Positions 35,709 through 47,971 of a DNA stretch of 64,000 nucleotides are shown piece after piece. This DNA comes from Phyllostachys edulis (lineage: Eukaryota; Streptophyta; Magnoliopsida; Poales; Poaceae). Below the pieces are notes generated by a model. The model did not search any database, was not told the DNA's origin, and saw nothing but the letters and a program-made list of their open reading frames with translations. Location of the stretch: the NCBI GenBank assembly GCA_036346405.1, contig CM070559.1, positions 43,031,518-43,095,517 of the forward strand, given 5' to 3'. Within the stretch, counting starts at the first letter, position 1. Every line of letters begins with the position of its first letter. A program made the position numbers and the translations under genes.

Positions 35709-38700
35709 TGTGAGGACCCCCGGGTTATCTTCTTAAGACCGAGACTAAGCATGGCCTTAAGGACATAACTCTGAGCCTCAAGTAAATGGATTTCAACTTA
35801 ACTCTATCTAAGCGAGAGGCTTAACTGAAAGCTAGAGACCCGATGATCATGCGCGCTGCTCCCCTGCGAGCACTACATGATTGTCGGTTCTCAAACAAGT
35901 CAAGCACTACACTTAGAGAGTTAAATGGGAAGCCACGAACAGCGAGCATGAACTCGTATTGGCTCCCAAGATCAGAGACCAATATGCTCACACTCTCATA
36001 CAACGTTGATCACATCCATACAACAATCATACATTAATAGTCCAAAAGACATACAACACAATAGTTAAAGTCTACAACTATTACAAACGGCCGACCGGCC
36101 AAATTCAAATAAGAGTGTAAAGTAGCAGCGGAAATAAGTAAAATAAACCAAAAGACCAGCAGTGGTATGCCCATATCCCATCGGCAACCGACTGGGAGTT
36201 AAATGATAGCATTACTCGTCAGTGTCGCCAAAATCGGCACTAACAAGCTCAACGGGCTCATACCCTTCCTCACCTGAAATTGCAGCAACCGGGTTGAGTA
36301 CAAAGGTACTCGCAAGTCTTACACAAATAAAAATTAGTTATGCTAGAGGTTGTTCCAAAGGATGGCTCATATTGGCTTAGTTTTGCAAAAGAGACGCAAC
36401 AATTTACAACCTACACATACTAGTTTTTCAAGTGCCATTTCAAAATCAGATTTGAAGTAGAAATAAAGCATGTGAATAAGCAGTAAGTTGAATAATGAAT
36501 GAATCATACAAATAACAAAGTGGCTGTCCACTTTGATACAACAACAAACATGAACATTCCATTCATGACAATACCAAGTTATAACCACAATTTTAATTCC
36601 AAGTCTAACAATTAGCAGCCACAAACTCAAGCGATCGTCCATAACCGCGGACACGGCTATTCGAATAGATTTATACCCTGTAGGGGTGTACTACTTTACC
36701 CACATGACTTGATTAGCCCGTAAGCCTCCAGATGCCTCCGAAAATAGCATACTTCCTATGGTATGCCGGCCGGGTAAACCAAGACTCAGTATTTTTCGGC
36801 AAGTTGACATTATTGAGTTGAATCGCCCATGCGCGACGTGATCCCACTTAGGATAGGTTATACCACCTACTAACCAAAGGGGCACGCAAGTTGTGCTGGG
36901 AATACTGACCCAATTAATAAAGCTTAAATAGGGCTCACCCTCACATTAAAGAATCGCAATCGGCACCCTACGAAACATATATGCGATAGAACACATATAT
37001 GTCCTCACACCACCCGTCATCAACTCAACAACACCAACCCCTTACTTAACCAAGCAGCGCCCATACGCCACGTGTGATAGCACGAGTTTTGCTTGAACCG
37101 TAGGTACCCAAAGTTCGGTCCTTAATTGTCCAGACAAGTCCATCACTTACCCAAGCTCGTGCACAAAGACACCATCACTAACCATCACTTGTCCAGACCA
37201 AAAGCACATTTAAAATGATAAAATTTAACTCATAAAACAGATATGAAGATCTGAAACAAAAGCATATAATGATAGTTGTATTTATCCCATAATTGTCAGG
37301 TGATTCCCGACAATCAGCTACCAGTTCTAGACTTGCATGGCTAAGCAAACTCGAACAATATATTTCAACCATCCTAACTCAAGCATGTGGTACTGGAATA
37401 ATTCAAGGGTAACCTCAATGAATAGGAGATAACTAATTTACACATCACAAAAATAGCGACATTATCAAAATAGCATGCAAGCAATTATCATTGCACTAAC
37501 TTAGCAAAACTGGGATCAAATATGATGCAAAAGAAAGTTCAAATGATGCTTGCCTTGCTAGAAGCTTAGCTGCTCTCCCTCAGTAGCGTATAGGTCAATA
37601 TCGATAGGCTCGGGATCTATATAAATACAATACCGAATAAACATCGAGAAATACCTCAAAATCCAAAATACTAAAAAATGCATGATTTTTCTACAGTAGC
37701 TAAGTCATGATTTTAGATGAATTTAGGTGAAAGAATTATTCCATTTGGATTTAGTATGTGAGAGTTATTAAGGTTTGAAAATCAGTTTTCCAGAAAATCC
37801 AATTAAATTCTCACCGGTTACTGTTCATGTAATTTAATTATTTGGGCAAAATTTGTAGAACAGTAGTGGGACAAAGAATTATATGGATAAATAGAGGATA
37901 TTAATACAAGACTAAAATAGTTGAGTTTTCCTCATTTGGAGTTTTCATGATTTAGTTATGAATTTCTAAAGTTATCAGCATTTCCTTTTGTAAAAATAAT
38001 TGTGTTAATGGATCAATCTCCAAAATAATACTCTCTTCTACAGAGACTTGTTTGAAACCAATTTTAATATAAAGTTCATTAAAAATGGAAATTATCAGAA
38101 GTGGTTTCATCCATTTTGAAGTTGAGATGAATTAGTTATGTATTTTTGAAGTTATACATATTTTACAGTGTGCAAATAATTGGATTTCGAATTTTCTAAC
38201 ACTTTTATTACTTTTCCTACCGGGAGCTATTCTAGCCGCGGTCACTGACCAGTGGGCCCAGTGAATAGTGGGTTTTCCTTTTAACTCAGATTTTCAAAAA
38301 TCAAACTGACATGTGGGTCCCGTCCGTCAGTGACTCGGTCCACGGGACCAGGTCCGCGCGCGCGTGCAAAGCGCACAGAGTTTAAGCGGCTGGTCCCACC
38401 GGTCAGTCTCTCTACCGATCCTCTTATCTCTCCTATTTTCTGTGCATGGGGCCCACTAGTAAGTGACACATTAGTTCCTTAAGACAGCGCTTAAATGCTA
38501 ACCGTCGTCATTTACTGCTTAATCACGTTGCTACAGTACTGGTCCGCGTACGACAATGGCTCTGCCTCCTTGCTCGGCGTCTCACCAGCGATTCCGGCCA
38601 CGACGGCGCCAGCCAAGGGCATGCACAGGTGCCCAATAGTATTGCGCTCATGAGGAGGGTAGTCTCGACGGCTGAGCTGGCCTGTACCGGCGGCTAGTCG

Positions 38701-40368
38701 GAGTTGAGCGACGCTACCACATACGACAATGATGCAACAGCAATGTGAAGCTCCGCAGCAACATACAAGCGGGTGCCAGAGAGTCTAGGGACTAAGTGGG
38801 AGTTACCTAAGCGGAGATGAGTGCTCGGGGAAGCTCGGAGCAGTTGGAGCACTGTCGGCGCCGGAGAAGAAGACGGCGGCGACGAGCTTCAACGAGGAGA
38901 GGAGTTCCTGAGCAGAAACAAGAAGAGTGAATGATCTGAGAAGCTCATGGACTACACGAGGATGCTACCGGAGCAAAGAATTGAAGAATGGCTTACCAAA
39001 ACGAAGTGGGAGATGAACGGTTAGTGACTCGGCCGAAAACGAAATCCCTTCAAATCCACGAAGTCCTGTCGTGCATTAGCGAAATAAGTTGAGGGGTTTT
39101 GATCAGTGGCCTAAAGCACGCAAGGTGACGTGCTAAAGGGAGCATAATACTCACCGGAGATGATGTTGGCTTGGGGGTGTCACTCGGGTGCGTGCTCTGG
39201 AGCTGAGGGGAGCACGACGAAAGCCTAGGAGCTACAAGCAAATGTACAAGCCGAGATTAGCCAAAATGAGTACGACAATGAACAAGGAGGATGGAGGGTC
39301 CATTGGTGAGGAGATTACCTGAGAGATGGCCTCAGGCAAGCTTCCTCCTCCTCTCGGTTGTGAGGAGAAGTGAGCTGAAAGGAAGGGCAGGGAGAGGTAT
39401 TATCCTGGGATGAAGACGGAGATGGAGGCGGCGTCAAGCGGGCGAGCTCCAGGATAGGTCAACGGCAGCGGTGGATTGACGGCGTGCCTGGCACCATTCT
39501 GCGTGCGTCGGAGCGACACGAGCGCGTGGCGCTCGTTCTCTGCGCGTCGCAGCGGGAGGTAAGGGACGACTCTGACAACGCGGGCCCATGGAGTCAGCGT
39601 CTCATCCGCGCGCGCGTGTGTCCGAGTGGGTGTGCCATTGAAGGCCATTGGATCTAGACTGGACAGCTAGGATTAAAAGGAATGATTGGACTAGGCCGAA
39701 AGGGTACGCGATCTGGGCCGTTGATTTTTGATCGGACGGCTCAGATTTGATTGGAGCTTCGGACTACTGAAAAGGTGGTGAGATCTGGACTGTTGAACCA
39801 AGATTCGTTGACCTGCACACGTTGGTGCATTTAGGCGGTTGGGCTGAGCCGGTTCACTGAGTCGGACTCAAGCCCGATGAATAGTGCGGCTGGTTGGGTC
39901 TAAGGGTTTGACTGAGAATTAAAATGTTTTCTCCACTTTGATCAAGGTGCTAAAAATAGAAATAAATTTCCTAAAAATGTGAAATAACTCACAGGGGTTC
40001 CTGGGAAGGTCTAGTGGCCACAAAAATTATTGAACCTTACTGTTCATGATATAATGTGTATAATTTAAATTCAAACTTAATGTAGGTCATTAAATTGTGT
40101 TTGAATTTTCTTAGGGTTTAAACCAGTCCCAAAAATTTGGGAAAAATTGTATTAATTCTTTATAATTGTTCTAGTATTTGAATAAATTATTTCCAGAAGA
40201 TGAACAAGAGTTTATGTTCTTATTTTTCTTTTGGAGCTTATAATTGAGTTGTAGGTTTAACTTTGTGTAAGATTTTCCAAGTGCAATAAATAATGCAAAT
40301 GCTTGAAAACAATGATGCATGCTCATGAGATGCATAATAATTCTCTTTATTAATTTGGGGATGTGACA
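35709..40368 (-). mobile_element. Giant solo LTR 2 (4.66 kb)
   Basis: Ends TGTGAGGACCCCCGGG...GGGGATGTGACA with the perfect 5-bp TSD AGGAT (35704-35708, 40369-40373). On the minus strand it reads TGTCACATCCCCAAATTAAT...GTCCTCACA. No internal domain, so it is a solo LTR. The shared core block is at about 36270-37170 (GTACTCGCAAG, CGGACACGGCTATTCGAATA, TTTACCCACATGAC). The stretch 37.2-38.2 kb is AT-rich, and 38.5-39.7 kb is GC-rich and gene-like in composition but without a family match. Nested in giant LTR 3. Confidence 0.93.
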
Positions 40369-41734
40369 AGGATTGGGGAAGATGGCTGGACAGCAGGGGA
40401 AAGAACAAGCTCTGCGCTGCTCTAAATAGGCGACAGTGGAGAGTACAAGGGGGCTCGGCAGCATGGGCGGCGAGACAGCGTGGCAGGCATGCAAGCCAGA
40501 GGCTGGGGCTGCATGGCGAACGCTTGGGCGCGCGACCTGTGGATGCGGGAGACATGGCAGGCAAGCCAGGGAGAGAGACGGGAGAGAGATGTTAGAAATC
40601 AGAAAAGAAACACACACACTCCTCGTGGTGAACACACACACACCGTGGTGAACACACACACACACGGAGAGAGGGAAGGATACTGAGTATTTGGTGCCGC
40701 ACACCCGCAGACTTTTCTCCTCTGCTTCATTTATCAAAATGCTAAGTACATGATTAAATAGGCCACTAGCATTACGTTATGCATGCATACCCAACCACTA
40801 CTCCGTGATCCGATCCGCATGCACACATAATGGGAGCCAAACACTACGGCCACTACTGCATGCATACGCGCCCACGATCCTCCATGCAAGCAAATGACCA
40901 CGCCACAACCCGACCAAGTACTACTAAACATATGCATTAACTCCTAATTACATGCAACACACAACCGATGACCCGCCATCCCAAATACTCGCCATCGGCA
41001 AATATTTCCTATAGCTCAGACTCGTTATCTTGGATCGATCCGCAGTTCAAGTGGCTCACCGCTACTCCGGACTCTCCTGTTCTCCCCGCACTAAGCATAA
41101 CTCCGCAATACTACACTGTACAATTTCAAACACACCACCGTTGCACCATACACACATGCAAATATACTAAAGCAAAAACTAAGTCTAGATTATTAACTAA
41201 CAAGAGATACATGGGCGCCGGCTCTCCTGGGAAGAAAGGGCATGGGTGCGCACTGTTTGACCGAGAAAACAAATGGTGCGGTTGCTTTGTGTTGGTTCGG
41301 TTGGGCTGATGGGTTCGGTTGAACCGAGTTGGTTAGCCCAAATTGTGACTCGAGCCCGATGAATAGGGGCTAGCCCGGGAAACAATAGATAGGGGAGAAA
41401 AAGATCAAGGAGAATTTGGTTCCCTAGTTGATGCTGTCGACCTAATTTGGGTTTATATTTTAGTAACGTTTAACAGGGCAACATCTTAGATTAACTACTT
41501 TTATAATTTCGGGTTTTAGAGTTTTTCATTTCTAAGGTTCGTGTCTTTAGGGCTTATATTCCTAGGGTTTTTATAATTAGGGTCTTATGCCTTACACCAC
41601 TTGTGCTGGCAAAATAGAAAATCACAGATCAAATAATTCTTGAAAATTATGCAATTAAGGTAATAGCGAATAACATGCAAATTTTTTTTTTAAATCTCGT
41701 ATTTTTTGTATTTAGGCATTTTTGGGATGTTACA
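40369..41734 (-). mobile_element. Giant solo LTR 3, part 3
   Basis: Resumes after TSD AGGAT and ends ...GGGATGTTACA at 41734, followed by CGACC, the TSD also found at 15420-15424. On the minus strand this is the LTR start, TGTAACATCCC. It contains CA-rich microsatellite-like patches near 40610-40670. Frames present are short and repeat-driven. Confidence 0.88.
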
Positions 41735-43073
41735 CGACCGTAGCTCAAGTTCTTTATTATCTTCTTCATCTCCGCTGAGATATGCTTCAAAAAATTTTAT
41801 ATCCCGCCGGGGTTCTATCTGGGCTGCGGAGGGTGGCCTCCGATGTGCTCTGGATGCGCTGCGCCCACTCTAACCATAGTGACATACGTAACAGGTTCAT
41901 TAACGAAGAGTGCGGATGTCATCAATGAAACGACCAGAGGTTGTAAGTGTCTTACGGTGTCGTCACGCCGCGAAGCGCTGTGACGGTCGTACGTGTGACA
42001 GAGGCTCTCATGGTGCGTCTGCGATGTCACCCAGTCTGGGCGTTCTGGTGGAGGAATGGAGAGTCTTGCGCGCGTCCATGGCACGTACCACTCCAAGTAT
42101 GCACCGTACGTCTCTTGGTCGTATGGACGCAGCTCGTTCCAGACATCAATGTGCGCGCTGTCTGTCCATGCCGTAGTCCACACCTCCTGGGTCGGGCACC
42201 AGTCCTGAGTATGCCCACCTGCCCTCGATTGCCTGCATTTCCGAAAGGAATGATGTTACAAAAGAAGATGTAAGGACTGTAAACATTACTCGAATGAAGT
42301 TTGACTCACAGGTGCACGGCTCGCTACAGGAGCCTGCCGTCTTGAGGGGGGGGGTTGCACGATATGGTATCGACCAAACTGTCACATTACATGCTGCGGC
42401 GCGTAAGGCTCCACCAGATGTGCGAGCACCAGGTGGCAGATCGTCGTCCACATTCCTGTGTCCTGGAGGCATTGCACGGTCAACCCGTGTGGTGCTACCA
42501 CGCGTAGAAAATCTGGATACCATGGACACCATATGATATCGCTCTCGTACAATGACTCGAACTCGTTGTGGTACAACGTGTAGCACCTCACCGGCTTGTC
42601 CTTGGCCTAGCGCAGACGCCCAACAGTCCATCGCGAGCCCATGGTGCGCCCGTCTATCGTGTCGATCGGGGAGGCGTACGGGTGCATCGCTACCTCGATG
42701 GACGGCTGTCCAACCGGAAAGTGCTCCCAACTCCACAACTACAGGAGCACGTAGCAGAGGGCTAGGCTGGGGGTACCACCGATGCCACGCCACAAAGCAT
42801 CACACAAGCCCCTACATGTGGCACAAAGGACGACTGGCCCCCAGCTATACTAAGGCACCAGCCCAGCCCTCGCGTCAACCAGCGACTCGGCGAGGCTAAC
42901 GTAGCTAGGGTAGCACCGATCGCCCTGCGTGGTTGGAAATAGGACCCAACCAAAGAGCTGAAGAAGGTAACCTACGAGGTGCGTCCTAACGACCTCGTCA
43001 GGTGCACCCTGCGAGCAATCATTGAACTGCCTCAGCCAAGCCCGGGGGACGCCGCATGCACCCTCTAGGAGAG
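41735..43073 (-). mobile_element. PMD/MULE-like element copy A, segment 3
   Basis: Begins with TSD CGACC and continues copy A exactly where 15424 stopped. Copy B has the uninterrupted junction near 50928-50940. Ends in GAGAG (43069-43073), the TSD of solo LTR 4. Carries most of the PMD gene. Confidence 0.9.
41740..43073 (-). pseudogene. PMD gene of copy A, middle part (plant mobile domain)
   Basis: Minus strand. From the right, GAPDEVVRTHLVGYLLQLFG and WVLFPTTQGDRCYP lead to a decayed ..LCDA(L)WRG segment and LLLQLWSWEHFPVG-like sequence. Then come VRCYTLYHNEFESLYESDII, WCPWYPDFLRVVAPHG and LVLAHLVEPYAPQHV followed by a stop. This is the plant mobile domain (PF10536, formerly aminotransferase-like), found in MAIN/MAIL proteins and in transposon-borne relatives. 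An intron with GTGAGT donor and TGCAG acceptor occupies about 42234-42309, as in copy B. Frame changes make it a pseudogene. Solo LTR 4 splits it from its N-terminus and giant LTR 3 from its C-terminus. Confidence 0.8.
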
Positions 43074-45099
43074 TGTAGGATCGTAATGGCAATCAGAAGG
43101 GGGAGGGGGAGGGGTTGAATGATTGCAGCGAATTGACCTCCAAATTGAAGCTCCTGCTTATGCGTACAGCAACTCTTGAAAATCTTCACAGCAAAGACCT
43201 CTTCTGGCGCATAGCAAGAACAACAAATCAAGAGACAAAGTTTGAACAAATCTAAACTTTATTTCTCAATTCTGATTTGTGTCTACAAAGTGCTCGGCAA
43301 GCACCCCTCAAAGCCTCCAACTAGAAGACCTCTAAAACTCTCACGTAACAAGCCTACGTGAAAGCCACATAAAAAGCAATGCTCAAAGCTCTGCCCTAAA
43401 ACTCTCGTATGTGTGCCGTGAAGTTAGCACCTAACCCCCACCTCTTTTTATACCATAGAGTCCTGGACATGTCCTCTACGACATGGACACTGACTCTATC
43501 TCTAAGAGACCCGAAACCCTTTCAGACACAAATTTTTTAATCTCTAAATCTCTCCAGATATGGAAGACTTTCCATATCTTCAACTCATGAAGTAAGCCTC
43601 TAGGACTCCACCTCCTGGAGCTCCTCTACGCATCAGCAACCTCCTTTGATCTCCACATGTTCCAGCGCAAGCCAAAACATCTCGTGACACCCAAGACCTC
43701 CTAGACCTCAGATCTCCCCATCCTAGTCCAAGTCTTCCTCGTCACCGACTATGATTATCTTCACGCTCAACCTGCACATGCAAAGATCAAAGAACACATA
43801 TTTGGCACAAGTTGTCCAACTTGACCAACGTGAGCTCACAAACTCGTAAACATTATCAAAAATCGAAACGATCCGAACATAATCGGTCATACCGCCCTAT
43901 TAGACCCGGTACTACCGCACACCGATCGTATCGCTCCATACACACTGGTATTACCGATTCCTAGAGACAATAGAAACTTCCCAAAACCAAGCATTCTATA
44001 AAAACCATACCGCTCTCAAACGATATTACTGTCATGCGATACTACCTCTGTTCAACACACGGTACTACCTATCAGTGGTCGTACCGCACGAAGCTGTGGT
44101 ACTACCGTTTTTCACTTGAGCTCAAAACTCTCAAAAAACATCTCCTCTGGAAATTCCACACCGCAACCTTGCGGTCATACCTTTGTGCGGTACTACCACC
44201 GTTCAAACTGCGATATTACCTTCTTGCGGTCGTACCATTCCACAGCTGCGGTACTACCGTTTTTCACTTAACAGAGCTTGTCAGAAACACTCTCTCTCTA
44301 AAAAAACCTATCGCGGTACTACCGTCGACTATGGCGCGGTCATACCGCTCAGCAAGAAATCCAATGTCCAAAAAAATAAGTGTTCTGGTTTTTCCATACC
44401 GCCAAAAATAAGACGGTATAACTGATGTGCGTTACTACCACAAATTACCACACGGTACTACCACACTACTGAAAAGCGCAAAAGACTCAGAACAAAGCCC
44501 TGAGACACGTGGACGCTCCAGATGATTTGGCCGATCGGACCACGCTTCAAAACCGTCGGATTTTAAGAGCACTGTAGAAGGTCTAAACATTAACTTTGAT
44601 TTCATCCATCAGATTTCAATCCAAAGGCTCACAATCCTTGAAGAGTTCAGACGGTCCGAACGTTCCTCTCAATATGAGCCGTTAGATCAAGATCTAATGG
44701 TTCGAGCAAAACACGCGTTCGGAACCTAGACAAACGGTACTACCACACGACCATGCGGTCATATTGCACTCCTAGTACCAAGATATTAAAAGCCGGTACT
44801 ACCGCTTCTGAGAAAAACCAAAGTCCAAACACAAGCCTTCTGGAATTTTTGTACCGTCAATAATCACACGGTTGTACTGTCCTGCGGTAGTTCCGCGGCC
44901 AAAATACCGGTACTACCGCAAAACCTGACAAAGGCTGATTTTCGAAAAAAATCAACAGAACTCAAAAGCATGTCAATATCTAAGATCACAAGCATGTTCC
45001 AGAGCCAATGTATTCATCTTAAAATACCAAGACTAAGTCTTCTTTATTGTCAATGTGTTCATCATCAAATATCATAACCAAAAACCTCCTGGTCTTACA
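43074..45099. mobile_element. Solo LTR 4 in the PMD exon (2.03 kb)
   Basis: TGTAGGATCGTAATGG...CTGGTCTTACA with the perfect 5-bp TSD GAGAG (43069-43073 and 45100-45104). Copy B is empty at the same place (around 52244, CTCTGGGAGAGGTTGACC). No coding capacity. Contains dispersed CGGTACTACCG-type words between about 43900 and 44930. The ends (TGTA..TACA) and length suit an LTR; the superfamily is not assigned. Confidence 0.92.
43900..44930. repeat. Dispersed CGGTACTACCG / CGGTCATACCG words
   Basis: More than fifteen occurrences of short, often palindromic words such as GCGGTACTACCGTTTTTC, CGGTCATACCG and GGTACTACCACA, spaced irregularly, within solo LTR 4. CGGTACTACCG has a near-dyad centre (CGGTA..TACCG). 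Confidence 0.75.
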
Positions 45100-45104
45100 G
45101 AGAG

Positions 45105-45511
45105 GTTGACCAAACTGCTGCTCCAGCCTAGCCTTCCAATGCACCGACGGAGGGCCCCAGAACAAGCGGGTCACCCCGGATCAGGAGACTGGTCAAGAGC
45201 GAGACATCATGCAGGGTGACCGTCATCTCACCCCACCGAAAGTGGAAGGTGTGCGTCTCGGGCCTCCATCTATCGACAAGTGCCAACAACAAGCTGTCGT
45301 CTAGGAGGAATTGGCGTCCGAGAGACACCAGCCTTGCAAGGGGCAACAAGCCCATGCCCCGGAGGATCGGGACATAGCGACCGTCCAGCTCCCAGGAATC
45401 CCTCCCACCCCGAAGCTGCAGGGGCGAAGCGCCATCGGTGTCACCAGCGATCCACAGCTTGCACCGGTGGTTCTCATCGTAGAAGTGTTCAAGAAGCGCC
45501 GGTAGAGACAT
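45105..45511 (-). pseudogene. PMD gene of copy A, N-terminal part
   Basis: The minus-strand frame from ATG (45511-45509) reads MSLPALLEHFYDENHRCKLW, DSWELDGRYVPILRGMGLLP, LARLVSLGRQFLLDDSLLLA, LVDRWRPETHTFHFRWGEMT and VTLHDVSLLTSLLIRGDPLV. The sequence L(V/I)DRWRPETHTFH(F/L)..GEMT(V/P)TL.DVS.L..LPI.G(D/E)PL is the signature of the plant mobile domain. This part is free of stops, unlike copy B. The frame stays open upstream of the Met to 45580, but that region aligns with non-coding leader in copy B, so the Met is preferred. Solo LTR 4 interrupts the gene at 45104. Confidence 0.85.
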
Positions 45512-46333
45512 GGCTTGCAACACATGAAATAGAGGGAATATTAGTGAGAAGATTGATAATAACCATAAAATAGCTAGCATGAAATAATTAGCTGCATAAA
45601 ATAACTAGCAGTGCATGCTGTCATTATTTTTCTATTTTCTAATTGTTTAAAACTAATTAATTAATACTAACTAATTATTTCGTAACTAATTAACCTCGCC
45701 TCAATAATTACACACGTTAACCCCTGTTCATCCCCTTTGCTAAAAAATATTAATTGCATATGTGTGTTCATTGCACGGTGCATACATACTTGAGGACGTA
45801 GCAACTAATTGCTTCCAAGATAACTACCAGTGGATGCTGTCATTATTTTGGCCAGCATGTGCATGCATACTAGAATAACTTGCATGTCATTATGAACTAA
45901 CACAAAATAATGAGTTGCATGAATAACTAGTGGTACATTGTTTCATTATTTTGGTAGTTTCTAATTGTTTAAAACTAATTAATTAAGACAAACTAATTAT
46001 TTACGTAACATTAGGTAAATTGGCTTCTAATGAAGAATTTACGAACAACAAAAAATTCCCAAACCTATTGAAGCTAACTACTTAAGTACGCTTCTTGGTA
46101 AAATGGTAAACCTAGCACCTAACTACTTAAGTACACAGTTAATAAATAGTTTGCGAACAATAAAAAATCGATGGAGAAAAAATTACCTACTAAATTGGCC
46201 TATAATGACGGTGGCAGTTAATAAGGCTAAAATGTCTCTGGAAATATAATCAACACAGAGAGCAACCGAAAGAGAGAGCGAGCGAAAGAGCGAGTGACCG
46301 ACTGCGAAATGAAATCGCGCTCGTCACTCGCTA

Positions 46334-46341
46334 ATTTATAG
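46334..46341 (-). promoter_or_regulatory. TATA box of PMD gene, copy A
   Basis: Minus strand CTATAAAT, identical and equally placed in copy B (53485-53492). It lies some 0.8 kb upstream of the start codon and just inside the terminal repeat; CT-rich leader sequence (CTCTTTCGCTC..) follows. Confidence 0.65.
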
Positions 46342-46673
46342 CTGAGGGGGAATCCTTCCCCGCGTGCGATCGCTAATGCGGCAGACAACGATTAGACGAA
46401 GGAGACATGGAATTGAAAGATGTGACGAGATGACAAGATTGGTTGGTGGAGCTTTCAGTGGAAAGACAAATTGATTCGTGCTTTAGGTGAAAAAGAAAGG
46501 CGAGGGAGAAATCAAAACCCTAATCAGGGGAGAGATCACGTGGCGGTTTTAGATGAATAAAATTATGGCAAATTTACACAAGTAAGTGCACTGTGTCGCG
46601 GTGACCCACGTAAAATTTCATATTTTTTTAAGTCATTTGCTATATTTTAAAATTGAAATGAAAATCGCCGCTT

Positions 46674-46738
46674 AAACCCTAACCCTAATTTCGAATTGCG
46701 GCTTAAACCCTAACCCTACCCCTAAGTAGACACGTGGC
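46674..46738 (-). promoter_or_regulatory. Telobox pair and G-box/ABRE in right terminal repeat, copy A
   Basis: AAACCCTAACCCTAA at 46674-46688 and AAACCCTAACCCTA at 46705-46718 are double teloboxes. CACGTGGC at 46731-46738 is a G-box with ABRE core. The cluster lies 340-400 bp upstream of the TATA box. In plants teloboxes bind TRB-type proteins and ABRE cores bind bZIP factors; activity here is inference. Confidence 0.7.
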
Positions 46739-46896
46739 GGCGCAGTGGTGCGACCGCACGGCGGCCATGCGGTCGCGCCACTGCATGGCCGTGGCGACTG
46801 GAGGCGGGCTACCGCATGGCGGCCGTAAGGACAGGTGCTACTTTTGACGAAAAAAATTTGTACGCCTATTTTTGTATATAAGGTATGCAAAAGTGA

Positions 46897-47351
46897 CAAT
46901 ACCAACAAAAATTCCCAAGCGTCGGCCGATTGCGTCAGGTAAAATAGTATACGGGCACGACTACGAGGCTACGATCTACGGGCCACCCGGTGCGGGCCAA
47001 AATAGTATACGGACTATGGGCCTATGGATCAATGCCAAGCCCGGTCCAACTGGGCCATCAAGCATGGATTCTTGCCCAACCTGGCCCTACACTTGGGCTT
47101 GGTGGGCCGTTAGTATGGATTTGCTATACCTATGCTTGAAAAAATATATCATAAATTACAGGCTACATCCCACAAAATAAAAAGACCGAACACGTAAGTA
47201 AACTCATGACCTCATGTTGTGTGGTTAAACACTCCAAACAGTCCGAATAGGCTAGTACTACATTTACTAGTACCATAATTGTTTGGCTAAAAGAGGAACA
47301 AATATAAGGAGATGGCTCATTCGAAGGATTCAATATAGAGGATCTATAGTG
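46897..47351. repeat. Flank of copy A shared with copy B
   Basis: Matches 54111-54566 almost throughout, with small indels. It lies outside the inverted terminal repeat: its inverse is not found left of 47972. Includes AAAATAGTATACGG repeated twice and GTTGTGTGGTTAAACACTCC. The match stops at TATAGT, where copy B is entered by the CACTA element. Confidence 0.85.
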
Positions 47352-47971
47352 CATAGCATTAGGAAGCAATCTTTACCGTTCGATAAAAAATGAAAGGTCG
47401 AGATCAAAGCTACAGTGTATCTGCTATAATGTTTTTCGATATACCACAATCGCTATAGCAAATATTTCATTGTTGCTATACTACCATTATAGAGTATTGT
47501 ACACACTCATGTTACACTGTTCACAAAATAAACATAGTAATACAGAGGATCTGAATTCCAAACCTTACTAAGCAACAGGAGCGCTACTGCTCTCCCGAGA
47601 TACGAGAACCTAACCATGCCAAACAGCCAGGACGACAGTGTGCGTCCAGCACCAGCAAACACTGCATGTGCACACCGATGGGCACGGAGCTGCTCCCAAC
47701 AATGACTTCCGTGGTACAGAGTAAACGCCTCCCGCGACTCGACGCGCAAAGCTAGCCATCTGCAAGCCAAGCCGAGAAAGTTCGTGCACTCCGAGAAAGT
47801 TCGTCCACTCCCTGTGCATATGAAGCATTGAGCACTCTCATTGCCACTGAACATGGCGGGCAGATGGCAAGCTATAAAAGCCAAACTAGCTTGCAGCACG
47901 GAATTGGTGAACAGAAACATTGAACACTTTTCTCAAGTACAAAGCAGAGAGAGAGGCAGGGAGATTGTTAC
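47352..47971. other. Spacer between element copies A and B
   Basis: Single-copy within the window. Frames are short and no family is recognised. GCTATAATG..CATTATAGAG-like AT-rich inverted words near 47420-47500 could be a small MITE, but ends and TSD are not clear. Ends in GATTGTTAC just before the copy B terminus. Confidence 0.4.

Larger units (their letters stand above)
45100..46896 (-). mobile_element. PMD/MULE-like element copy A, segment 4 with right terminus
   Basis: Starts with TSD GAGAG. It carries the PMD N-terminus, the 5' leader/intron (45512-46333, AT-rich) and the promoter. The right terminal region (about 46535-46896) matches copy B 53681-54110 and, inverted, 47972-48327. The outer end, GGTATGCAAAAGTGAC at 46896, is the inverse of the copy B left end. 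No TSD could be matched. Confidence 0.88.

Noticed and set aside
35344..35768. Plus-strand ORFs of 120-130 codons as a host gene beside solo LTR 2
   Set aside because: They lie inside giant LTR 3, end in solo LTR 2, and have Gly/Arg/Trp-rich composition without a domain.
46674..46718. AAACCCTAACCCTAA runs as interstitial telomere repeats from a chromosome fusion
   Set aside because: Only two units at each place, repeated at every terminus of the element family, so they are telobox motifs within TIRs.
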